From Polaromonas sp. OV174 (GTDB lineage: Bacteria; Pseudomonadota; Gammaproteobacteria; Burkholderiales; Burkholderiaceae_C), in NCBI RefSeq assembly GCF_900112285.1, contig NZ_FOKZ01000009.1:107567-171566 (forward strand): a DNA stretch of 64,000 bases, in the 5' to 3' direction. The notes under the pieces are model-generated. The model saw nothing but the letters and a program-made list of their open reading frames with translations, was not told the DNA's origin and searched no databases. A program made the position numbers and the translations under genes. Shown piece after piece: positions 26,262-35,653 of this stretch. Position 1 is the stretch's first letter. Every line of letters begins with the position of its first letter.

Positions 26262-27692
26262 ATGACCAAATTGACCACTGCCGCCGGCGCACCGGTAGTT
26301 GACAACCAGAACACCCAAACCGCAGGACCGCGCGGCCCGGTGCTGCTGCAGGATGTCTGGCACCTGGAAAAGCTGGCGCACTTTGCCCGCGAGGTGATTC
26401 CCGAGCGCCGCATGCATGCCAAGGGCTCGGCCGCCTACGGCAGCTTCACCGTCACGCACGACATCACCAAGTACACCAAGGCCAAACTGTTCTCGCAAAT
26501 CGGCAAGAAGACCGATCTGGTGCTGCGTTTCTCCACCGTCGCCGGCGAGCGCGGCGCGGCCGATGCCGAACGCGACATACGCGGCTTTGCCGTCAAGTTC
26601 TACACCGAAGAAGGCAACTGGGACCTGGTCGGCAACAACACGCCGGTGTTCTTTCTGCGCGACCCGCTGAAGTTTCCCGACCTGAACCGCGCCGTCAAAC
26701 GCGACCCGCGCACCAATCTGCGCAGCGCCGAAAACAACTGGGACTTCTGGACCCTGCTGCCCGAGGCGCTGCACCAGGTCACCATCGTCATGAGCGACCG
26801 CGGCTTGCCCAAGTCCTACCGCCACATGCACGGGTTCGGCAGCCACACCTTCAGTTTTCTGAATGCCAAGAACGAACGCTTCTGGGTCAAGTTCCACTTC
26901 ATCTCGCAGCAAGGCATTGAGAACCTGAGCGATGCCGAGGCGGCGGCGCTGGTCGGCCATGATCGCGAAAGCCATCAGGCCGACTTGCTCAACGCCATAG
27001 ATAACAAGGACTTCCCGCGCTGGAATCTGAAGATCCAGGTCATGCCCGAAAAAGACGCCGCCACCTACCACCTGAACCCGTTTGACCTGACCAAGGTCTG
27101 GCCGCATGGCGATTACCCGCTGATCGACGTCGGCGTGCTGGAGCTCAATCGCAACCCCGAAAACTACTTCGCCGAAGTCGAGCAACTGGCCTTCTCGCCC
27201 GCCAGCGTGGTGCCCGGCATCAGCTTTTCACCCGACAAGATGCTGCAGTCGCGCCTGTTCTCTTATGGCGATGCGCAGCGCTACCGCCTGGGCGTGAACC
27301 ACTACCAGATTCCGGTGAATGCACCCAAGTGCCCCTTCCATACCTCGCACCGCGACGGAGCCATGCGGGTGGATGGCAACAATGGCTCAGAAATTGGCTA
27401 CGAGCCCAATAGCAAAGGCGCGCTGCAGGAGCAGCCCGATTTTGCCGAGCCGCCGCTGTCGATTGAAGGCGCAGCCGACCACTGGAACCACCGCGTGGAC
27501 GAGGACTATTACTCGCAGCCCGGCAATCTGTTCCGCCTGATGACGCAGGAAAAGCAGCAACTGCTGTTTGACAACACGGCACGCGCGGTCGGCGGCGCAT
27601 CCAAGGCCATCCAGGAACGCCACATCGCCAACTGCAGCAAGGCCGATCCGGCTTACGGCGCCGGGGTGGCTAAGGCTTTGGCAAAGGGATGA
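26262..27692 (+). CDS. katA: Monofunctional haem catalase (clade 3 type)
   Basis: 476 residues, the short (small-subunit) catalase length. Active-site His in [20 protein letters not shown], Asn in [18 protein letters not shown], and the haem-ligand Tyr in [14 protein letters not shown]. It breaks down hydrogen peroxide in the cytosol. The ATG follows AAAGGA. The upstream inverted repeat with CTAT half-sites suggests peroxide-responsive control, probably by OxyR. Confidence 0.97.
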   Translation: MTKLTTAAGAPVVDNQNTQTAGPRGPVLLQDVWHLEKLAHFAREVIPERRMHAKGSAAYGSFTVTHDITKYTKAKLFSQIGKKTDLVLRFSTVAGERGAADAERDIRGFAVKFYTEEGNWDLVGNNTPVFFLRDPLKFPDLNRAVKRDPRTNLRSAENNWDFWTLLPEALHQVTIVMSDRGLPKSYRHMHGFGSHTFSFLNAKNERFWVKFHFISQQGIENLSDAEAAALVGHDRESHQADLLNAIDNKDFPRWNLKIQVMPEKDAATYHLNPFDLTKVWPHGDYPLIDVGVLELNRNPENYFAEVEQLAFSPASVVPGISFSPDKMLQSRLFSYGDAQRYRLGVNHYQIPVNAPKCPFHTSHRDGAMRVDGNNGSEIGYEPNSKGALQEQPDFAEPPLSIEGAADHWNHRVDEDYYSQPGNLFRLMTQEKQQLLFDNTARAVGGASKAIQERHIANCSKADPAYGAGVAKALAKG

Positions 27693-27995
27693 GCAAGCCT
27701 TCACCTAAGCTGGTGTTTTAGGTTCAGGCAAAGCACACCTGTGGGGGCGGCTAACCCCTCCCCCCGTTTCCTGTTCTTTCGCCCCGCTCTTTCGCCCCGT
27801 TGTGGCTAAACCTGTTCAAGCCAGTTGCGCTTGCGGCGCGGGCGCGGCCGCAAAAAGATTTTTTCCGCACGCACTTTCATCCCTGGGTCCTGGCCATTTA
27901 GGCCCTACACTGCGCTGTCGGATTTGTTTCATATCGTTTCAATGGTTACAAGCAGTTCCGATATCCTTTGAAATAACCAACCAGGTCCCTGCTTC
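27693..27995. other. 303-base gap without a gene
   Basis: No coding frame of quality. It opens after the catalase stop with a G/C-rich stretch (GGGGGCGG then CCCCTCCCCCC) that might be its transcript end, and should hold the promoter of the following small secreted protein. Confidence 0.5.
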
Positions 27996-28313
27996 ATGAA
28001 CAAACTGCTCCTCGCCCTTGCCTCCGCATGTCTGATTTTTTCCGTCACCTCGGCCCGCGCCGCTGACGACTACAACAAGCCGCCTGCTGGCGACAAGGTG
28101 TACGCGCAATGCCTCAAGACTTCCAACAGCAAGTGGGAAGGCGGCAATGACAAGAGCGCCGTCAAGGGCCAGACCAATGCTCAAGCGTTCTGCACCTGCA
28201 TGTGGAACGAAACCCCCGATGATTTCAAGGGCAACCTGGCCACCTTCTCGGAAAGCGCCAAGGGCAAGTCCGTCAACAAGATGTGCGAAAAGCACTCCGG
28301 CTGGGGCGAATAA
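27996..28313 (+). CDS. Small secreted cysteine-containing protein, function unknown
   Basis: 105 residues. A signal peptide (LLLALASACLIFSVTSARA, cleavage before ADDYN) leaves a mature domain of about 83 residues with four cysteines (AQCLKTSN, FCTCMWNE, KMCEKHSG). Four regularly placed cysteines suggest one or two disulfide bonds in the periplasm. It has no neighbours on its transcript: a clear terminator follows at 28353. I do not recognise the family. Confidence 0.75.
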   Translation: MNKLLLALASACLIFSVTSARAADDYNKPPAGDKVYAQCLKTSNSKWEGGNDKSAVKGQTNAQAFCTCMWNETPDDFKGNLATFSESAKGKSVNKMCEKHSGWGE

Positions 28314-28352
28314 GGCGCGGCGCGCAAACGCTGACGCTTCAAGCGCATGAAT

Positions 28353-28385
28353 ACGCCGCCAGGGCAACCCGGCGGCGTTTTTTTT
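28353..28385 (+). terminator. Terminator of the small secreted protein gene
   Basis: ACGCCGCC and GGCGGCGT pair around AGGGCAACCC, followed by an eight-T run. Confidence 0.92.
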
Positions 28386-28480
28386 CGCCCTGCAAAGGCC
28401 TAGCGCCAAGCGCCTGCCTTCCGTCAGGGAACGTATCATTCTCCAAAGATCGACAGCCCCACCAGAAAGAGAGACAAGCC

Positions 28481-29092
28481 ATGACCGTTCGCTACCCCGC
28501 CCCCGACATCAACGACTTGCCCGATGACATCAAGGCCAAGGTGCTGGAAGTCCAGGAAAAAGCCGGTTTTGTGCCCACGGTCTTCCTGGCGCTGGCGCGT
28601 CGCCCGGCCGAGTGGCGCGCCTTCTTTGCCTACCACGATGCGCTCATGCTCAAGGAAGAAGGCTCCAACCCCGCCGGCTCGCTGAGCAAGGGTGAGCGCG
28701 AGATGATAGTCACCACCACCAGCGCCGCCAACCATTGCCTGTATTGCGTGGTGGCGCACGGCGCGATCCTGCGCATCTACGAAAAGAAGCCGCTGGTCGC
28801 CGACCAGGTGGCGGTCAACTACCGCAAGGCCGACATCTCGCCGCGTCAGCGCGCCATGCTGGATTTTGCGATGAAGGTTTGCCAGCAGTCCGACCAGATT
28901 GAAGACGCCGATTTTGCTGCCCTGTACCCGCACGGCTTCAACGACGAAGACGCCTGGGACATTGCCGCCATCACCGCTTTCTTTGGCTTGTCCAATCGCA
29001 TGGCCAGCTTCAGCGGCATGCAGCCCAACCCCGAGTTCTACCTGATGGGGCGCGTGCCCAAAGCGGCCAAACCGGCTCCGCCGGTTCAGTGA
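28481..29092 (+). CDS. AhpD-like peroxidase-related protein
   Basis: 203 residues. The carboxymuconolactone-decarboxylase/AhpD fold carries the active-site CXXC in NHCLYCVVAHGAILRI, which with the downstream His can act as a peroxidase or disulfide reductase. The longer C-terminal helices (ISPRQRAMLDFAMKVCQQSD and DAWDIAAITAFFGLSNRMAS) mark the 'uncharacterised peroxidase-related enzyme' subgroup. A GAAAGAGAG stretch precedes the ATG. Probably a cytosolic redox enzyme; its electron donor is unknown. Confidence 0.85.
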   Translation: MTVRYPAPDINDLPDDIKAKVLEVQEKAGFVPTVFLALARRPAEWRAFFAYHDALMLKEEGSNPAGSLSKGEREMIVTTTSAANHCLYCVVAHGAILRIYEKKPLVADQVAVNYRKADISPRQRAMLDFAMKVCQQSDQIEDADFAALYPHGFNDEDAWDIAAITAFFGLSNRMASFSGMQPNPEFYLMGRVPKAAKPAPPVQ

Positions 29093-29098
29093 TTTTTT

Positions 29099-29152
29099 GC
29101 TATTTATTTAATAGCTGCTTGCGCATATGGCTAGTGCGCTGCAGCCCTATTT
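29099..29152 (+). repeat. Dispersed repeat, intergenic copy
   Basis: GCTATTTATTTAATAGCTG, then CTTGCGC, then a diverged right half (GCTGCAGCCC). It lies in the convergent gap between the AhpD-like and thioesterase genes. Confidence 0.8.
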
Positions 29153-29161
29153 CTCTTAAAT

Positions 29162-29584
29162 TCAGGGCATCACCTGCTGGCGCATCCAGTCCGGCATCGT
29201 TTTAGCCTTTTGTGCCGGGAAATCCACCCAGATGGTGGTGGCGCCGCCGGCGGCGCAGATCACGCCGGGCTGGTCTACCCGCTCCATGGTGACCCAGCTT
29301 TCAAACGTGGTGCGCCCCGGATCGCTGGCATACATCTTGATCAGCACATCGCCCGGGTATTCCAGCTGCTTGTAGAAATTGCAAAAGGCATTGACGATCA
29401 CCGGGCCTTCGCCCAGCGGGTCGGGCTTGCAGTCAATCGAATACAGCCAGTCGATGCGTATGGTTTCCATGTAGCGAAAGTAGCTGCCGTTGTTCAGGTG
29501 GCCCATCGCATCCATGTCGCCCCAGCGAATTGGAATGCGCATCTCGTAGACCAGCTTCTTTATCTCGGGAATTTCAATTTTCAT
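29162..29584 (-). CDS. Acyl-CoA thioesterase, hotdog fold (4HBT family)
   Basis: 140 residues. The diagnostic segment RWGDMDAMGHLNNGSYFRYM contains the catalytic Asp and the hotdog helix; the later strands (NAFCNFYKQLEYPGDVLIKM) fit 4-hydroxybenzoyl-CoA thioesterase relatives. It hydrolyses an acyl-CoA in the cytosol; the acyl group cannot be told. Twelve bases separate it from the exporter gene upstream on the same strand. Confidence 0.88.
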   Translation of the reverse strand: MKIEIPEIKKLVYEMRIPIRWGDMDAMGHLNNGSYFRYMETIRIDWLYSIDCKPDPLGEGPVIVNAFCNFYKQLEYPGDVLIKMYASDPGRTTFESWVTMERVDQPGVICAAGGATTIWVDFPAQKAKTMPDWMRQQVMP

Positions 29585-29596
29585 GGTGGACAGTGA

Positions 29597-30508
29597 TTAA
29601 CGGTGAGCCCGTATGGAAGCCAAAATGCCCAGCGTGAACAGCACGCAGGCGCCGAATTGCGCCAGGCTGGGCCAATGGCCGTCCCAGGCAAAAGAGTACA
29701 GCAGCGCAAAAATGGTTTCGCTGACGATGAGCTGGCCGCACAGGCTGGCGCTCAGGCGCTGGCTCGCCATATTCCACAAAATGGTGGCCAGCCAGGTCGA
29801 GCCAAAACCGGCCATCAGGCACAGCAGCGCAAACGTGGCGCGGTCGTCGCGGGCGGCCAGCACATTCATATCGGAACCGGCGACGAGCCACATCAGCAGC
29901 GCCCCCAAACCGGTGGCCAGGCCCAACCAGTTGGCCCAGTCGGTCGCATTGACTTCCGGATGGCGCTTGAGCCAGGCCGAATTGAGGATGGCAAAGGTCG
30001 TCCAGCACACCAGCGACATCAGCGCAAAGGCGATGCCGCGCCAGAAATGCGTGGCAACGCCAGCGCTCGCCCCGTGCGTAGCGCCCATCATGAGCAGCAG
30101 GCCGGCGAAGGTCAGCGCCAGCCCCGGCAGCAGCGCGGCCCAACGCAAGCCCTGCGGCTTGCCCAACAGCATGATCCATAGGGGAATGGTGCCTATGATG
30201 AGGGTAGGCACTTCGGTGCCGGCATCGCGTATGGCCAGCACCAGCAGCAGGTAGTAGCCGCTAAAGCCCAGCAAGCTCATGCCCAGCGCGGCCCAGGCCT
30301 GGCGCAGCGTAGGCAGGCGGCGCCGGCGAAATCCCGGCAGGCCCAGCAGCATCACCGCCGCGGCCACCAGGCCATACACCGCAAAACGTCCGGCCGTCAG
30401 GTCTACCGAGGCATAGCCTCCCTCACCCATGGTGAGCATGCGCGGCGCCACAAACACCAGCCCCCACAGCGCGCCCGCCGCGAGCCCGGCCACAATGCCC
30501 GTCAGCAC
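29597..30508 (-). CDS. EamA/DMT-superfamily membrane exporter
   Basis: 303 residues with ten membrane helices in two five-helix EamA repeats (first helix GIVAGLAAGALWGLVFVAP; second repeat begins around MSLVCWTTFAILNSAWL). It starts at GTG 30508, six bases after the stop of the LysE-type gene. DMT exporters move metabolites or amino acids out of the cell. The substrate is unknown. Confidence 0.85.
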   Translation of the reverse strand: MLTGIVAGLAAGALWGLVFVAPRMLTMGEGGYASVDLTAGRFAVYGLVAAAVMLLGLPGFRRRRLPTLRQAWAALGMSLLGFSGYYLLLVLAIRDAGTEVPTLIIGTIPLWIMLLGKPQGLRWAALLPGLALTFAGLLLMMGATHGASAGVATHFWRGIAFALMSLVCWTTFAILNSAWLKRHPEVNATDWANWLGLATGLGALLMWLVAGSDMNVLAARDDRATFALLCLMAGFGSTWLATILWNMASQRLSASLCGQLIVSETIFALLYSFAWDGHWPSLAQFGACVLFTLGILASIRAHR

Positions 30509-30511
30509 GCG

Positions 30512-31165
30512 CTAAACCGCGTTCGCCGTGGCAACCAGACGCAGGCCTAGCAAGGCCATGACCCCGGCCGCCGTGCGGTCCACCAGGGTCTTGCTGCGCA
30601 GGTAAAGCGCACGCGGTGCCGCCGCTGACAGCAGCACGGCAACCACGGCATACCAGGCGGTCTCCATCAGCAGCACGCCGGCCAGCAACAGCAGACCGGC
30701 CGCCAGGGGAAACTGCGCCGGCAGCAAGGCGGCAAACACGCTACCGTAGACCACGGCACATTTGGGATTGCTCAGCTGCGTCAGTAGCCCGAGACGAAAC
30801 GACTGCCCCACCGTGTGACGGGCGACAGAATCATGGGCGGCGCTGATCGCCAGCGGCTGGGAAGCGTCGCGCCAGATGTTCAAAGCCATCCACATCAGGT
30901 ACAGCCCACCCAGCAACTTCAGCGCGACATACAGGGCCGGTACGGCCGTCAGCACGGCATGCAGGCCAGCCAGCGCGAGCGTGGCAAAGACCAGCGCACC
31001 CAAGCCCATGCCCACAGCGGCGGCCAGTCCATCGGCACGCGAGCGCGCCACGGCGATGCGCGCCACCTGCACAAAGCTGGGGCCTGGGCTCACCACGCCG
31101 GCCAGCAAAGCCAAAAGAATCAGGCCCACCGGGCCAAGATAAGGGAGCAGGGATTGAGTCATCAT
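30512..31165 (-). CDS. LysE/RhtB-family amino-acid exporter
   Basis: 217 residues, six helices. The family signature GVVSPGPSFVQVARIAVARS (the 'SPGP' loop after helix one) is present, followed by GLGALVFATLALAGLHAVL and LGGLYLMWMALNIW. RhtB-type proteins export homoserine, threonine or related amino acids. Two adjacent ATGs (31165, 31162) leave one codon of doubt. Same operon as the EamA exporter and thioesterase. Confidence 0.9.
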   Translation of the reverse strand: MMTQSLLPYLGPVGLILLALLAGVVSPGPSFVQVARIAVARSRADGLAAAVGMGLGALVFATLALAGLHAVLTAVPALYVALKLLGGLYLMWMALNIWRDASQPLAISAAHDSVARHTVGQSFRLGLLTQLSNPKCAVVYGSVFAALLPAQFPLAAGLLLLAGVLLMETAWYAVVAVLLSAAAPRALYLRSKTLVDRTAAGVMALLGLRLVATANAV

Positions 31166-31229
31166 GGGGTCGCGCGTGCGCGCAGGTGTGCGGGTTTCTC
31201 TTCTAAGGCCGGAAATTGTAAGGGCCGAC

Positions 31230-32012
31230 TCAAACACCGAAACCGTCGTCGGCCGCAATGATGGCGCCGTTGACGAAATGACTTTCACCGCTGGCCAGCA
31301 TGACCAGCAAGGCATCCAGGTCTTGCGGCTTGCCGATGCGCTTGCGCGGCAGCATCTGCACCAGTTTTTTGCCCTGCTCGGTTTCCCAGTGGTGGTGGTT
31401 GATCTCGGTGTCTATGTAGCCGGGGCAAATGGCATTGACGTTGATGCCGAACTTGCCCCATTCCAGCGCCATGGCCTTGGTCATTTGCACCACGGCCGCC
31501 TTGCTCATGCAGTACACGCCAATCTGCGGCAACACACGCAGGCCGGCCATCGAGGCGATGTTGATGATGCGCGCGCCAACAAAGCTGCCGGGCGCAGCGC
31601 CCTTGGCCCGGGCCAGCATGCGCTTGCCAACTTCCTGCGCGACAAAGAAGGCGCCCTTCACATTGGTGTTGAAAATGAAATCGTAGTCGTCTTCCGCGAC
31701 ATCCTGCAGGCGTTGCGTCGTGCTCACGCCGGAGTTGTTGACCAAAATATCTATGGGCCCGACCTCGGTTTCGGCATGCGCCACACCGGCCTTGATGCTG
31801 AGACAGTCCGTCACATCGAGCGACACCACATGGGCGGCACCGCCTTCGGCCTCGATCTGGGCGCGCAACTCCTTGAGCTTGTCCACCCGGCGGCTGGCCA
31901 GCACCACGGCGGCGCCGGCGCGACTCAGGGTTCTGGCAAACTGCGCGCCCAGCCCACCGGATGCGCCCGTCACCAGGGCAACGCGCCCCGAAAGATCCAA
32001 ACTGTAAGTCAT
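31230..32012 (-). CDS. Short-chain dehydrogenase/reductase (SDR)
   Basis: 260 residues from ATG 32012, preceded by GGGAGG. Cofactor loop VTGASGGLGAQ, NNSG motif, catalytic Ser in INIASMAGL and the Tyr-X3-Lys in GVYCMSKAAV, then the CPGYIDTEI loop. The Arg after the first strand (ASRRVDKL) favours NADP(H). Divergent from the ETF-ubiquinone oxidoreductase gene, a pairing that fits acyl or 3-hydroxyacyl metabolism, though the substrate is not shown. Confidence 0.92.
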   Translation of the reverse strand: MTYSLDLSGRVALVTGASGGLGAQFARTLSRAGAAVVLASRRVDKLKELRAQIEAEGGAAHVVSLDVTDCLSIKAGVAHAETEVGPIDILVNNSGVSTTQRLQDVAEDDYDFIFNTNVKGAFFVAQEVGKRMLARAKGAAPGSFVGARIINIASMAGLRVLPQIGVYCMSKAAVVQMTKAMALEWGKFGINVNAICPGYIDTEINHHHWETEQGKKLVQMLPRKRIGKPQDLDALLVMLASGESHFVNGAIIAADDGFGV

Positions 32013-32128
32013 TAGAGATGCCTCCCGATGAACAAAGTGAACCAGCATCCGGGCCGTCTGCATTCGCACCCTAAAATCAACGGCGAGACAGAAAAACCAA
32101 TCCTGAAATCATTATCAGCGAGTCCCCG

Positions 32129-33814
32129 ATGAACACCCAAGAAATTCTGGCCCAGTTCGGTCCCCGTGAAGCTATGGAATATGACGTCGTCGTTGTCGGC
32201 GGCGGCCCCGGTGGCCTGGCCACGGCGATTCGCCTGAAACAGCTGGCAGCCGAAAAAGGCACAGAGCTGTCCGTCGTCGTGCTGGAAAAAGGCTCTGAGC
32301 CCGGTGCCCACATTCTCTCGGGCGCGGTGATGGACCCCAAGGCCTTGAGCGAACTGATCCCAGACTGGAAAGCACTGGGTGCGCCGCTGAACCAGCCGGT
32401 CACGGCCGATGAAGTGCTGTTCCTCACCGAAACCGGTGCGACCAAGACGCCAGCCTTCTTTGTGCCCGACTGCTTTCACAACGAAGGCAACTACGTCATC
32501 AGCCTGGGCAACGTGACGCGCTGGTTGGCGCAGCAGGCCGAAAACCTGGGTGTTGAAATTTTCCCCGGCTTTGCCGCCGCCGAAGTGCTCTACAACGACG
32601 ACGGCTCGGTCAAGGGCGTGGCCACCGGCAACCTCGGCATTGGCAAGGATGGCGAGCCCACCGAAAACTTCCAGCTGGGCATGGAGCTGCATGGCAAGTA
32701 CACCGTGTTTGCCGAAGGCGCACGCGGCCACCTGGGCCGCCAGCTGATTGCCAAGTTCAAGCTCGATGAAGGCAAGGACCCGCAGGCTTATGCCCTGGGC
32801 ATCAAAGAGCTGTGGGAAATCGACCCGACCAAACACAAGCCAGGCCTGGTCGTGCACACCGCCGGCTGGCCCATGGACAGCAAGACTTATGGCGGCGGTT
32901 TTCTCTACCACCTGGAAGACAACAAGGTCACCTTGGGCTTTGTCACCGGACTGGACTACAGCAACCCCTACCTCAGCCCGTTCGAGGAAATGCAGCGCTG
33001 GAAAACGCACCCCAGCATCAAGGCCTATCTGGAAGGCGGCAAACGCATCAGCTACGGCGCACGCGCCCTCACGGCCGGCGGCGCCTCCAGCCTGCCCAAA
33101 ACCGTGTTCCCCGGCGGCGCACTGATAGGCTGCGACGCCGGCTACCTCAATGCGGCCCGCATCAAGGGCAGCCATGCCGCCATCAAGTCCGGCATGCTGG
33201 CAGCCGATGCCGCCTACGCCGCCGTGACCGCCGGCCGTCAGCACGATGAATTGAGCGCCTACCCCGAGGCCTACGCCAAGAGCTGGCTGGCCCAGGAGCT
33301 GAACCAGTCGCGCAACTTCAAGGCCTGGTTCAAAAAAGGCCTGTACATAGGCTCCTTCATGACCGGCATAGAGCACTGGCTGCTGCCCAAGCTGGGCATC
33401 AAGAGCCCGCCCTGGACCTTGCACCGCACCACGCCCGACTACGCCATGCTCAAGCCGGCGGCCGAGTGCACGCCCATCGTCTATCCCAAGCCCGACAACA
33501 AGATCACCTTTGACCGTCTGAGCTCGGTGTTTGTCTCCAACACCAACCACGAAGAGCAGCAGCCGGCGCATCTGACGCTGAAAGACGCGAGCGTGCCGGT
33601 TCGCATCAATCTGGCGAAATACGCCGGTCCCGAAAGCCGCTACTGCCCGGCCGGGGTCTACGAGTTTGTGAAGAACGAAGACAACAGCGATCGCCTGCAG
33701 ATCAACGCCCAGAACTGCGTGCATTGCAAGACCTGCGACATCAAGGACCCGACACAAAACATCGTCTGGGTGACACCAGAAGGCGGCGGCGGCCCCAATT
33801 ACAGCGGCATGTAA
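32129..33814 (+). CDS. Electron transfer flavoprotein-ubiquinone oxidoreductase
   Basis: 561 residues, the full ETF-QO length. FAD site VVVVGGGPGGLATAIRLKQL, the ubiquinone-binding central region (GGFLYHLEDNKVTLGFVTGL), and the C-terminal 4Fe-4S cluster in RYCPAGVYE and CVHCKTCDIKDPTQNI with the closing GGGGPNYSGM. It passes electrons from ETF (fatty-acid and amino-acid oxidation) to ubiquinone at the inner membrane. A strong terminator follows. Confidence 0.96.
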   Translation: MNTQEILAQFGPREAMEYDVVVVGGGPGGLATAIRLKQLAAEKGTELSVVVLEKGSEPGAHILSGAVMDPKALSELIPDWKALGAPLNQPVTADEVLFLTETGATKTPAFFVPDCFHNEGNYVISLGNVTRWLAQQAENLGVEIFPGFAAAEVLYNDDGSVKGVATGNLGIGKDGEPTENFQLGMELHGKYTVFAEGARGHLGRQLIAKFKLDEGKDPQAYALGIKELWEIDPTKHKPGLVVHTAGWPMDSKTYGGGFLYHLEDNKVTLGFVTGLDYSNPYLSPFEEMQRWKTHPSIKAYLEGGKRISYGARALTAGGASSLPKTVFPGGALIGCDAGYLNAARIKGSHAAIKSGMLAADAAYAAVTAGRQHDELSAYPEAYAKSWLAQELNQSRNFKAWFKKGLYIGSFMTGIEHWLLPKLGIKSPPWTLHRTTPDYAMLKPAAECTPIVYPKPDNKITFDRLSSVFVSNTNHEEQQPAHLTLKDASVPVRINLAKYAGPESRYCPAGVYEFVKNEDNSDRLQINAQNCVHCKTCDIKDPTQNIVWVTPEGGGGPNYSGM

Positions 33815-33858
33815 ACCAGCCGCCAAACGCCCGGGCTGGCCCGGCGCCACCGCATCCC

Positions 33859-33883
33859 AAAGCCCGGAATTCCGGGCTTTTTT
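33859..33883 (+). terminator. Terminator of the ETF-QO gene
   Basis: AAAGCCCGGAA and TTCCGGGCTTT form a perfect 11-bp stem (the EcoRI-like centre gives the loop), followed by a six-T run. Confidence 0.92.
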
Positions 33884-34096
33884 CATGGCCGCTCTGCGCC
33901 TGGACCGACCGGCCCGGTGATGCCACATGGAACGGCGATTGCTCCAAGCCTGCGGTAAAAACACCAAGCCTTTTTATCCCCCGCTTAAGCGAAAACCCGC
34001 GCACGCTCTGCCCTGCGCTGCCGCAATAATGAGAGGGCTTGCGGCACCTCTGCGCATTCAAAAAATTCCTGAATCGACATCTATTTTGGAGACAGC

Positions 34097-35068
34097 ATGA
34101 AGTTTTCTAAACTGCTTATCGGCCTGAGCCTGGGTCTGGGATTTATCGCTGCGGCGAGCGCGCAGACCACCATGAAAATCAGCATCTCCACGGCGCAAAA
34201 CTCCCACCAGGGCGTGGCCATAGACACCTTCGCCAGGGAAGTTGAAAAGCGCACCGGCGGCCGCTACAAGGTGCAAACCTTTTACAACGGCGCGCTGGGC
34301 GGCGAACGCGAGTCGATTGAAGCAGTGCAACTGGGCACGCAAGAGCTGGCCTTCAGCTCCACCGGCCCCATCCCCAACTTCGTGCCCGAGACCAAGATCC
34401 TCGACGTGCCTTTTCTGTTCCGCGACAAGGCGCACGCACGCGCCGTGCTCGACGGCCCGATCGGCCAGGAGATGCTGGGCAAATTCGACGCCAAGGGCTT
34501 CAAGGCCCTGGCCTGGGCCGAAAACGGCTTTCGCCACATGACCAACAGCAAGCGCGACGTGAAGGACCCGACCGACCTGAAGGGCCTGAAGATGCGCACC
34601 ATGGAGAACCCGGTGCACATCGCCGCCTACAAGGGCTTTGGCATCATCACCACGCCCATGGCTTTCCCCGAAGTCTTCACCGCCTTGCAACAGGGCACGG
34701 TCGACGGCCAGGAGAACCCGCTGCCGGTGATCATTTCGGCCAAGTTCGACCAGGTGCAAAAACACCTGACGCTGACCGGCCACGTCTACTCGCCCTGCAT
34801 CTTCGTGATGAACAAGGCCAGTTTTGACAAGCTCAGCGCTGCCGACAAGCAGGCCTTTCTGGACGCCGCCAAGGAAGGCACGAAAGTCAACCGCGCGCGC
34901 GTCGACGAAGACGATGCCAAGGGCGTGGCCGACTTGCGCGCCAAGGGCATGACGGTGATCGACAACGTCGACAAGGCCAAGTTCGTGGCCGCGCTGGCAC
35001 CGGTCAACGCCGAGTTCGAAAAGCAGTTCGGCAAGGCCAACCTGGACAAGATCCGCAACTACAAATAA
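34097..35068 (+). CDS. TRAP transporter solute-binding protein (DctP type)
   Basis: 323 residues with a signal peptide cleaved near ASAQT. Motifs of the DctP family: GGRYKVQTFYNGALGGERES, FSSTGPIPNFVPE, KMRTMENPVH with the carboxylate-binding Arg, PMAFPEVFTALQQGTVDGQE. It captures a dicarboxylate-like ligand in the periplasm and delivers it to the DctQM membrane pair downstream. A GGAG site precedes the ATG. A hairpin between this gene and dctQ probably sets their ratio. Confidence 0.93.
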   Translation: MKFSKLLIGLSLGLGFIAAASAQTTMKISISTAQNSHQGVAIDTFAREVEKRTGGRYKVQTFYNGALGGERESIEAVQLGTQELAFSSTGPIPNFVPETKILDVPFLFRDKAHARAVLDGPIGQEMLGKFDAKGFKALAWAENGFRHMTNSKRDVKDPTDLKGLKMRTMENPVHIAAYKGFGIITTPMAFPEVFTALQQGTVDGQENPLPVIISAKFDQVQKHLTLTGHVYSPCIFVMNKASFDKLSAADKQAFLDAAKEGTKVNRARVDEDDAKGVADLRAKGMTVIDNVDKAKFVAALAPVNAEFEKQFGKANLDKIRNYK

Positions 35069-35080
35069 GGCGCGCGCTTC

Positions 35081-35135
35081 GCTACTTATTTTGTAGCTGG
35101 ATACGCCCGCAGTCATTGGACTTGCGGGCGTTTTC
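35081..35135 (+). terminator. Repeat-derived attenuator between dctP- and dctQ-type genes
   Basis: The left half is the dispersed repeat (GCTACTTATTTTGTAGCTG); the right half has become a hairpin, ACGCCCGCA paired with TGCGGGCGT, followed by TTTTC. This is a partial terminator placed where TRAP operons need much binding protein and little permease. Confidence 0.72.
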
Positions 35136-35158
35136 TTTGTCAAACTAGTGTATTTCCC

Positions 35159-35653
35159 ATGAAACAAGCCTTTCTCAAATTTGAACGCTGGACCACGGGA
35201 TTTTCCATGCTGGTGGCCTGCCTGATGCTGGTCATCGCCTCCACGCTGGGCATGTTCCAGATCATCACGCGCTTCGTGCTGGAGCAACCCGCCGAGTGGA
35301 GCGAAATCCTGATCCGCCTGAGCCTGATCTGGATGGTCTTCATGGGCATACCCATGGCCTTTCGCCAGGGCGCCATGGTCAGCGTCGATGTGCTTTACCG
35401 CTGGAGTCCGCCGCGCATCCGGCGCGTGCTCGACTGGGTGGTTTGTCTGGCCGCCTTGGCCTTGATCGCCGTCATCATCTGGTGGGGCTGGGATTACTCG
35501 CTGCGCGGGCGCGTGCAGTCCATGGCCGGCCTGGAGTCCATCTCCATGTTCTGGGGTTATGTGGCCATGCCGGTAGGCGGCATGTTTTGCGTCATCGGCC
35601 TCATAGGCAACCTGATAGATCCCCAACGCAACGAACTGGAGACGGCTCAATGA
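35159..35653 (+). CDS. TRAP transporter small membrane subunit (DctQ type)
   Basis: 164 residues, four helices (MLVACLMLVIASTLGMFQII, ILIRLSLIWMVFMGIP with the conserved Trp/Glu before it in EQPAEWSEILIRLSL, VVCLAALALIAVIIWWGW, MFWGYVAMPVGGMFCVIGLI). It pairs with the large subunit. Its stop overlaps the large-subunit start as ATGA. Confidence 0.93.
   Translation: MKQAFLKFERWTTGFSMLVACLMLVIASTLGMFQIITRFVLEQPAEWSEILIRLSLIWMVFMGIPMAFRQGAMVSVDVLYRWSPPRIRRVLDWVVCLAALALIAVIIWWGWDYSLRGRVQSMAGLESISMFWGYVAMPVGGMFCVIGLIGNLIDPQRNELETAQ

Noticed and set aside
32012..33967. Very long open frame opposite the ETF-QO gene (also frames opposite alaS, gcvP and metY)
   Set aside because: High G+C genes commonly leave the opposite strand open; the sense proteins are unmistakable and the antisense products have no family likeness.
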